A DNA stretch of 12,770 bases from Candidatus Gastranaerophilales bacterium (GTDB lineage Bacteria > Cyanobacteriota > Vampirovibrionia > Gastranaerophilales > Gastranaerophilaceae), in the NCBI GenBank assembly GCA_905235825.1, contig CAJONH010000299.1, forward strand, positions 1 to 12,770, in the 5' to 3' direction. Each line of letters starts with the position of its first letter. The first letter of the stretch is position 1. The translations under genes were made by a program, and so were the position numbers. The notes under the pieces are model-generated. The model was not told where the DNA came from and made no database searches. It worked only from the letters and a program-made list of their open reading frames with translations. Shown here piece after piece: positions 1 to 4,795 of this stretch.

Positions 1-1
1 A

Positions 2-87
2 GCCTTGGTGGCGGAAGTGGTAGACGCGTTGGACTTAAAATCCAATCAGGCTCACCCCTGGTGCCGGTTCAAGTCCGGCTCAAGGCA
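2..87 (+). tRNA. tRNA-Leu, anticodon UAA
   Basis: This is a complete class II tRNA of 86 bases. The acceptor stem GCCTTGG (2-8) pairs with TCAAGGC (80-86) with one G-U pair, and the discriminator base is A87. The anticodon stem TTGGA/TCCAA encloses the loop CTTAAAA (34-40), so the anticodon is TAA (36-38), reading UUA leucine codons. The long variable arm (46-62, stem CAGG/CCTG) is typical of leucine tRNAs. The T arm is GCCGG-TTCAAGT-CCGGC (63-79). The CCA end is not encoded and must be added by nucleotidyltransferase. The promoter lies left of the window. Confidence 0.97.
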
Positions 88-93
88 ATTTTA

Positions 94-120
94 AAGGCAT
101 CTGACGATGTCTTTTTTATT
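94..120 (+). terminator. Rho-independent terminator of tRNA-Leu
   Basis: The stem AAGGCATC (94-101) pairs with GATGTCTT (106-113) around the loop TGAC, with one G-U pair. It runs into a T-rich stretch (112-120). It begins six bases after the tRNA 3' end, so the tRNA appears to be transcribed alone or as the last member of a unit. Confidence 0.75.
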
Positions 121-140
121 TCTAATTCAAATTTATCAAA

Positions 141-164
141 TAAAAAGGGGATTATATAATCCCC
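141..164 (-). terminator. Orphan Rho-independent terminator
   Basis: Positions 147-164 are a perfect 18-base palindrome, GGGGATTATATAATCCCC, which folds as a strong hairpin. Read on the minus strand it is followed directly by TTTTTATTT, a classic termination signal. On the plus strand the downstream bases are poor in T, so minus is the functional direction. anmK already has its own terminator at 291-334, so this one seems to end a separate short minus-strand transcript starting between about 240 and 290. Low-level backup termination of anmK read-through is the alternative. Confidence 0.7.
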
Positions 165-171
165 GATTTGT

Positions 172-246
172 TTATGATGTTAGTTTGTAGAGAGTGTTGA
201 GTGTTCTCACTCTGATTCCTTTCACTTTATATAACGATTTTCTCAT
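172..246 (-). CDS. Possible 24-codon small ORF or small RNA
   Basis: On the minus strand an ATG at 246 opens a frame of 24 codons ending in TAA (172-174), eight bases before the orphan terminator hairpin. The predicted peptide, beginning MRKSLYKVKGIRVRT, is strongly basic (about six Lys/Arg in the first 14 residues) and has no clear membrane segment. A TATAAT box (245-250) overlaps the ATG. If it is the promoter, the transcript would begin inside the frame and the product would be a small RNA of roughly 90 bases. That RNA contains a GAGTG-AGAA-CACTC hairpin near its middle (about 199-212). No good -35 box and no Shine-Dalgarno sequence were found. Coding status is therefore undecided; the terminator is the firmer part of the locus. 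Confidence 0.25.
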   Translation of the reverse strand: MRKSLYKVKGIRVRTLNTLYKLTS

Positions 247-290
247 TATATAAGTTCATTTTTTATTTAATGATTTTTTTATAAATGTCA

Positions 291-334
291 ATACTAAAAA
301 AGCAAGATTTAATATTAATCTTGCTTTTTAGTAT
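291..334 (-). terminator. Terminator of anmK
   Basis: A long inverted repeat reads ATACTAAAAAA-GCAAGATT (291-309) against AATCTTGC-TTTTTAGTAT (317-334), about 18 pairs with one bulged A. On the minus strand the stem descends through a run of T (its distal part lies in the A/T half of the stem). It begins 15 bases after the anmK stop codon. The symmetry means it could also stop plus-strand transcripts. Confidence 0.7.
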
Positions 335-348
335 TTTACTCAAATGTT

Positions 349-1476
349 TTAGTATGCAATTTTTCCCATAACAACGTCAAAATTAGCTCCGGTACATTCT
401 TTTATATTATTTGGTTTATTTAAAAATGTATAATAACCTAAATAAGCAAATGCTATAGCTTCTTTCAATTTATTTGGTATACCGAAATCTTCATGTGTTT
501 TTATAACTAATTCAGGATAATATTGCTTCATATACGTCTTTAATGTATTGTTATATGCACCGCCTCCGCCAAGAACAACTTCATCAAAATTTGTTCTCGG
601 TAAAATAAAATCTTTATATGAATCAGTAATAACTTTAGCTGTTAAAGCGGTAATTGTAGCCATTACATCATATTTATTAGCCGGTGCAGATTTATATATG
701 TTTTCTGCATACCCCTCATTAAATAATTCTCTGCCCGTAGTTTTAGGCGGAAGCATTTTATAATACGGTTCTTCCAAAAGTATTTTTAACCATTTATTGT
801 CAACAGTTCCCATTTGTGCAAGTTCACCGTTTTTATCATAAGAAACCTGAAAAAGTTTATTCGCAAAATAATCAATAAGTATATTTCCTACACCGTTATC
901 AAACGCAAAAATACTGCAATTTTTTGATAATACGGTTACATTGGATATACCGCCTATATTCTGTATTAAGCGATTTTTATCCAAAGAAAATAAAATTCTG
1001 TCTGCAAACGGAACCAATGGAGCTCCCTGTCCTCCTGCTGCTATATCTTTTGGTCTGAAATCTCCTACGGTTTTTATTCCCGTTTTATGTGCAATAACTG
1101 ATATATCACCTATTTGCAGTGTACTTTTTGTTTTAATACGTCCTATTTCGAGTTCTGAGGGGATGTGGAAGATTGTTTGACCGTGCGAAGATATGAAATC
1201 AACATCTTCCGGTTTTAAATTACATATTTTTAATAAATCCATTGCTGTTTGTGCAAATAATTCACCTACAACGAAATTCATGAAACAAACATCACTTACA
1301 TTTCCATCATTATTTGCCAATGCTAAAAGTTTCCTTTTTACTTGAAAAGGATATAAAAGAGAATAATCTTCTATAATTTCAAAAGTTAAATCATCATAAA
1401 TACGTAATAAACAGGCATCTATTGCATCCATAGATGTTCCTGACATTATTGATATTATCGTTTTATAGTTCTTCAT
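349..1476 (-). CDS. anmK: Anhydro-N-acetylmuramic acid kinase
   Basis: AnmK hydrolyses the 1,6-anhydro ring of anhydro-MurNAc and phosphorylates it with ATP, giving MurNAc-6-phosphate during cytoplasmic murein recycling. The 375 residues match the family's usual length (about 365-370). The N-terminal phosphate loop MSGTSMDAID (11-20) replaces the common MSGTSLDGID. The GDFRPKDIAAGGQGAPLVP block spans 138-156 and NIGGISNV 173-180. FDNGVGN (192-198) contains D193, equivalent to the catalytic Asp182 of the Pseudomonas enzyme; the family form is usually FD-x-GPGN, so Gly-Pro has become Gly-Val here. TTGRELFN (247-254) and the GGGGAYN nucleotide loop (303-309) are also intact. The usual partner murQ (etherase) is not in the window. 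The start ATG lacks a Shine-Dalgarno sequence and lies seven bases from a TATAAT box, suggesting leaderless translation. Function is secure from motifs. Confidence 0.95.
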   Translation of the reverse strand: MKNYKTIISIMSGTSMDAIDACLLRIYDDLTFEIIEDYSLLYPFQVKRKLLALANNDGNVSDVCFMNFVVGELFAQTAMDLLKICNLKPEDVDFISSHGQTIFHIPSELEIGRIKTKSTLQIGDISVIAHKTGIKTVGDFRPKDIAAGGQGAPLVPFADRILFSLDKNRLIQNIGGISNVTVLSKNCSIFAFDNGVGNILIDYFANKLFQVSYDKNGELAQMGTVDNKWLKILLEEPYYKMLPPKTTGRELFNEGYAENIYKSAPANKYDVMATITALTAKVITDSYKDFILPRTNFDEVVLGGGGAYNNTLKTYMKQYYPELVIKTHEDFGIPNKLKEAIAFAYLGYYTFLNKPNNIKECTGANFDVVMGKIAY

Positions 1477-1483
1477 AAAAACA

Positions 1484-1513
1484 ATTATATTATGTTGTTT
1501 GCTGAAATGTAAA
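1484..1513 (-). promoter_or_regulatory. anmK promoter, likely leaderless mRNA
   Basis: On the minus strand TTTACA (1508-1513) and a perfect TATAAT (1484-1489) are separated by 18 bases. Only seven bases (TGTTTTT) separate the -10 box from the anmK ATG, so transcription should start at or one base before the start codon. No purine-rich ribosome binding site precedes the ATG, which agrees with a leaderless message. Confidence 0.6.
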
Positions 1514-1531
1514 TACCAATAATGAAATTTT

Positions 1532-1557
1532 AAAAAAATTTTTTCTGAAAGAAAAAA
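1532..1557 (-). terminator. Weak AT-rich terminator of the 233-residue gene
   Basis: On the minus strand TTTTTTCT pairs with AGAAAAAA around a TTC loop (1539-1557), then seven T residues follow (1532-1538). The stem is almost all A-T, so it is weaker than the other terminators in the window. It lies 55 bases after the stop codon of the upstream gene, beyond a polypyrimidine stretch of the transcript. Confidence 0.35.
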
Positions 1558-1612
1558 GGGAAAGAGAAAGAATGGAAAGAAGATTGATAGTTTGAATATA
1601 TATGTGTGTGTT

Positions 1613-2314
1613 TTATATGTTTGCGTTTTTATCTGTAATTATTTTTTTTAAAGTTTTTTTTGATTGTTCATATTCCAAGGATAGCTGAAGTGTAAAATTT
1701 ATTGCTTCCAAATCTCTGGCTAAAGCATCTTTGCAGGCTAAAACATCTTTCAGCTGCATATTATTAATTTTTACTCCGGTATTTTTTTTACCGTATACTT
1801 TCTTAAATGCTGATTGAGATTTACTGTCAAATCCCGGAAGATTATTTTTAAAACTGCAATATTTATGCATAGCTCTTACTATGGTATAAATTTCGGGAGT
1901 TTTTTTATTAAAAATAAATATCTCAGGAGTTGAATAATTTATTTTTGCACTGCAATCCCCAAATAAAGAAAGCAGCATTGTTAATAATATTGCTTTTATT
2001 CCTTTTTGAGGAGTAATGAAGCCTTCTTCTTCGCCGAATTTAGAAAGAATATTATCTGCATTATCGAGTCTGTATACTAATGCACCCTTCAGTCTGATAT
2101 ACTGAATTAATTTTTCGGGATTTTCAATATATTTTTTTACAATTTGTTTTAAATAATCGTTAATTTCTTTCTTTTTCTCATCCGTACGACTTGAAAGTTC
2201 CATTGTACATTCAGCTGTCATAGAATATTTTGAGGTTGAGTTTTTATAAATGACCTGTGAATCGGCATAATTATTTTTTTTAAATAACTTTTGAAACTTC
2301 TTTATAAATGTCAT
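1613..2314 (-). CDS. Hypothetical protein, 233 residues
   Basis: I do not recognise this protein. The N-terminus is basic (MTFIKKFQKLFKKNN) without a signal peptide. Residues 44-75 are a charged, probably helical stretch. A moderately hydrophobic helix at about 105-119 (GIKAILLTMLLSLFG) could be buried or membrane-associated. Residues 155-175 hold a conserved-looking NLPGFDSKSQSAFKKVYG segment. Residues 188-226 form a long amphipathic helix suitable for a coiled coil. Five cysteines (36, 121, 153, 194 and none arranged as a metal motif) give no functional hint. The ATG is preceded by a weak TAGG about 8-9 bases away. The gene is divergent from the permease operon across 92 bases and ends 136 bases before the anmK start. 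It may be specific to the lineage; the function is unknown. Confidence 0.75.
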   Translation of the reverse strand: MTFIKKFQKLFKKNNYADSQVIYKNSTSKYSMTAECTMELSSRTDEKKKEINDYLKQIVKKYIENPEKLIQYIRLKGALVYRLDNADNILSKFGEEEGFITPQKGIKAILLTMLLSLFGDCSAKINYSTPEIFIFNKKTPEIYTIVRAMHKYCSFKNNLPGFDSKSQSAFKKVYGKKNTGVKINNMQLKDVLACKDALARDLEAINFTLQLSLEYEQSKKTLKKIITDKNANI

Positions 2315-2373
2315 GCTAAAAACCTAACCTATTCTTATAAAAACATTTTACATACAAAAATTGCCCTTCGAGT

Positions 2374-2399
2374 TATAATATAATAAAAATAAAGAAAGG
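2374..2399 (+). promoter_or_regulatory. Promoter -10 region and RBS of the permease operon
   Basis: Two overlapping TATAAT hexamers occur at 2374-2379 and 2379-2384. No good -35 box sits at the right distance; TTTACA at 2347-2352 is 21 bases away. GAAAGG (2394-2399) is a Shine-Dalgarno sequence seven bases before the TTG start at 2407 and is the main reason for choosing that start. A weak -35 could mean that an activator is needed, which is inference. Confidence 0.5.
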
Positions 2400-2406
2400 C
2401 GGACTT

Positions 2407-3279
2407 TTGAATACTTTTTACAAAAAACATATTCCGTATTTATTTCTTTTACCTGCATTTATTTTTCTTATTATATTTTTTTTCCTGCCTTTTTTTGAAA
2501 CTTTAATAATAAGTTTTAAAGACTATTCAAATGATATATATACTCCTGTTTTTGCGGGTTTTGATAATTATAAAGCACTTTTTAAATCACATGAATTTTA
2601 TATTTCATTACTAAATACATTTTTATTTTTAGGCATGGTTGTTCCGGTTTTGGCTTTTGTTCCTTTAATTACGGCTATTTTTATCAATCAAAAAATAAGG
2701 GGCATTTCGCTGTATAAAGTTTTAATATATCTGCCTGTTATTGTTTCGATAGTTGTTGTAGCTATAGCATTTAAATGGATTTATGCTGATGAGGGTATTT
2801 TTAATTATATTGTGTCAATCTTCGGAGGAAAATCTATAGGCTGGTTAACGGATACACATTTTGCACTTTTATCCGTAGCACTTGTAACTATATACAAAGG
2901 CATAGGATACTATATGATAATATACCTTTCAGCTCTTATGAGCGTTCCTAAAGAACTTTATGAAGCAGCAAAAACAGATGGTGCAAACTTGTTTATTGAG
3001 CATTTAACCGTTACAATTCCGCAAATAATGCCGACAATAGCTCTTGTTGTTACAATGTCATCAATTTCTGCATTAAAAGTATTTGCAGAAATATATGTTA
3101 TGACTAAAGGCGGGCCTCTTAATTCAACAAAAACAATAGTTTATTATATATATGAGAGGGCTTTTGAAAATCTTGATTTATCTGCGGCATCATCGGCATC
3201 TGTTGTTCTTCTTGCAATTATACTTGTTTTTTCTGTCATTAATATTACTTTTTTTGAAAATAAAAGGTATAAATTATGA
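2407..3279 (+). CDS. Sugar ABC transporter permease, MalF/UgpA type
   Basis: This is an inner-membrane subunit of a carbohydrate-uptake ABC importer (CUT1-like). The 290 residues fit the six-helix UgpA/LacF group rather than the longer MalF. Hydrophobic segments lie near 11-33, 68-93, 103-123, 152-177, 208-232 and 258-282. The cytoplasmic EAA loop, which docks on the ATPase, is at 184-208 and contains YEAAKTDGAN followed by the closing Pro205. GGPLNST (235-241), another mark of this family, follows. The start codon is TTG, supported by GAAAGG seven bases upstream; no ATG exists in frame until residue 77, inside a helix. The gene overlaps the next permease by four bases (ATGA), so the two are translationally coupled and probably form a heterodimer. 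No substrate-binding protein or ATPase gene is in the window, so the sugar cannot be named. Confidence 0.93.
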   Translation: MNTFYKKHIPYLFLLPAFIFLIIFFFLPFFETLIISFKDYSNDIYTPVFAGFDNYKALFKSHEFYISLLNTFLFLGMVVPVLAFVPLITAIFINQKIRGISLYKVLIYLPVIVSIVVVAIAFKWIYADEGIFNYIVSIFGGKSIGWLTDTHFALLSVALVTIYKGIGYYMIIYLSALMSVPKELYEAAKTDGANLFIEHLTVTIPQIMPTIALVVTMSSISALKVFAEIYVMTKGGPLNSTKTIVYYIYERAFENLDLSAASSASVVLLAIILVFSVINITFFENKRYKL

Positions 3280-4121
3280 TAAAAAAATTATTTAAAAGTA
3301 TTTTTACACATTCTTTTTTAATTTTTATGTCGATTATATCACTGTTTCCGTTCTTATGGCTTATTTCAACAGCATTAAAAGGAAATAATGAAAATATTTT
3401 TCAATATCCTCCCGTTATAATTCCCAAATATGCAACTTTTGAAAATTTTACGGGAGTATGGAAAAAAATACCCTTCCTTTTATACTTTTTGAACAGTTTT
3501 ATAGTTGCAGCATTTACCGTAATTTTAAATCTTATTTTTTCGTCACTTGCGGCATATCCGCTTGCAAGAATGAATTTTAAAGGAAAAAATATAATTTTTA
3601 TGCTTGTGCTTTCTACAATAATGATACCTTTTCAGGCAATTATGCTTCCTATATATTTAATAGTTTTAAAACTTCATCTTGTTGATTCTTACGGTATTAT
3701 TAACGGTTATTTAGGATTAATCCTGCCTTTTGCAGTAAATGCATTCGGAATTTTTCTTATGAGGCAGGCATTTTTAAGTATACCCAAAGAAATGGAAGAA
3801 GCTGCATTTATAGACGGATGCAGTATATTCAACATTTGGTTAAAAATATTAATTCCAATGAGTTCACCAACACTTGCCGTTCTTGCCATTTTTACATTTA
3901 TCGGCAGCTGGGGAGAATTTTTATGGCCAAGTATTGTCTTGACAAATAAAACACTCTATACGCTTCCTGTCGGTGTAAATGAACTTCAAGGCATATTCAG
4001 TGCAAATTGGAGATATATTGCCTCAGGTTCAATTATCTCAATAATTCCGATAATAATATTTTTTGTTATTATGCAAAAATATTTTGTTTCGGGTCAAAAT
4101 GAAGGAGCCGTTAAAGGCTGA
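3276..4121 (+). CDS. Sugar ABC transporter permease, MalG/UgpE type
   Basis: This is the second inner-membrane subunit, the expected partner of the preceding permease. The 281 residues have hydrophobic segments near 12-32, 69-95, 106-131, 140-162, 198-222 and 249-268. The EAA loop at 174-194 contains EEAAFIDGCSIF and ends at Pro194. The C-terminus SGQNEGAVKG carries the GAVKG ending characteristic of MalG-type permeases, which shows the gene is full length. The ATG overlaps the upstream TGA by four bases. The stop TGA (4119-4121) directly abuts the stop of the convergent acidic-protein gene, and no terminator lies between them, so plus-strand transcripts probably run antisense into that gene. 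The associated binding protein and MsmX/UgpC-like ATPase must be encoded elsewhere. A shared ATPase is common in such systems, but this is inference. Confidence 0.93.
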   Translation: MIKKLFKSIFTHSFLIFMSIISLFPFLWLISTALKGNNENIFQYPPVIIPKYATFENFTGVWKKIPFLLYFLNSFIVAAFTVILNLIFSSLAAYPLARMNFKGKNIIFMLVLSTIMIPFQAIMLPIYLIVLKLHLVDSYGIINGYLGLILPFAVNAFGIFLMRQAFLSIPKEMEEAAFIDGCSIFNIWLKILIPMSSPTLAVLAIFTFIGSWGEFLWPSIVLTNKTLYTLPVGVNELQGIFSANWRYIASGSIISIIPIIIFFVIMQKYFVSGQNEGAVKG

Positions 4122-4442
4122 TTATGATTCTGAGTCAAATCCGCCGTTATTGTCTTCTTCTTTATATTTTTCGGTTATTTTATATTCTTCGGTTTCCGAT
4201 TGTTCTTCTTCAAGCTCATAATCTTTATTTGCATTATTTTCATCATCTTTTTTGTAATCATTTTCAGCCAATGCGGCTAATGAAGCTGCTAAGCCCGAAT
4301 TGGTCAGCGGTCTTGCCGATGCAAAATTTAAACTGAAATCTACATCTTTATAATTTGTTGTATCTTCCGTATCTGTTTCTTTTTGAGCAGCAGTATACTC
4401 TTTAACCTTAAACCCTGAAATCGTGTTAAATAACCCTGACAT
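4122..4442 (-). CDS. Small acidic hypothetical protein, 106 residues
   Basis: I do not recognise this protein. The N-terminal 70 residues are of mixed composition and include an alanine/leucine-rich helix (TNSGLAASLAALAEND, about 47-62). From about residue 60 the chain is dominated by Asp, Glu, Lys and Asn, with runs such as ELEEEQSETEE. This suggests a disordered, strongly acidic tail. There is no signal peptide or membrane segment. Support for coding comes from a TATAAT box 28 bases upstream, GGTGAT close to the ATG, and an open frame covering the whole space to the permease stop. A GAGGAAG lies 13 bases upstream, farther than usual. The opposite strand also has a short open frame, but it has no initiation signals. 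Function is unknown. Confidence 0.6.
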   Translation of the reverse strand: MSGLFNTISGFKVKEYTAAQKETDTEDTTNYKDVDFSLNFASARPLTNSGLAASLAALAENDYKKDDENNANKDYELEEEQSETEEYKITEKYKEEDNNGGFDSES

Positions 4443-4445
4443 AAT

Positions 4446-4475
4446 ATCACCAAATCTTCCTCGTCTACTATTATA
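4446..4475 (-). promoter_or_regulatory. Promoter -10 box and RBS of the acidic protein gene
   Basis: TATAAT on the minus strand at 4470-4475 would start transcription near 4463, giving a leader of about 20 bases. The matching -35 region (TTTTAG near 4493-4498) is poor. The leader holds GAGGAAG (4456-4462, 13 bases from the ATG) and GGTGAT (4446-4451, three bases from it); the latter pairs better by distance. Confidence 0.4.
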
Positions 4476-4528
4476 TATAAAAAGGATATTCTCTAAAAAT
4501 TGACTTTTATGAATTATTTTTAATACAG

Positions 4529-4573
4529 TTTGTTAACAAATTTTAATAATAAATTGGTTGACTAAAGTCAACC
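4529..4573 (-). terminator. Hairpin downstream of tRNA-Thr, possible terminator
   Basis: GGTTGAC-TAAA-GTCAACC (4556-4573) is a perfect seven-pair hairpin. On the minus strand it lies 63 bases after the 3' end of tRNA-Thr and is followed by AATTTATTATT, which is AU-rich but not a clean T run. Twelve bases further on is the perfect palindrome TTTGTTAACAAA (4529-4540). The hairpin may end the tRNA-Thr transcript, or the palindromes may be binding sites; the sequence does not decide. Confidence 0.35.
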
Positions 4574-4636
4574 TTACTTGCTGTTATTGTTTCAATATCT
4601 TTCAGACCTTTTTATTATCAATTTTTAAAAACAAAA

Positions 4637-4709
<73 letters not shown>

Positions 4710-4795
4710 ATAATAAATTAACAATTTTATTCTATCATAAAAATTTATTTTTTTTATATTATTTTACGAATTAATGTTTTATCATTTTAGAACAT

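Noticed and set aside
548..1180. Plus-strand open frames opposite anmK
   Set aside because: They have no ribosome binding site or recognisable motif and lie fully antisense to a well-conserved enzyme gene.
4124..4336. Plus-strand open frame of 70 codons opposite the acidic-protein gene
   Set aside because: It starts three bases after the permease stop with no separate ribosome binding site. Its leucine, phenylalanine and histidine content looks like the complement of the acidic Lys/Glu codons.
4500..4526. Plus-strand promoter-like TTGACT and TAATAC
   Set aside because: The spacing is 15 bases, the -10 match is weak, and no plus-strand gene lies downstream.
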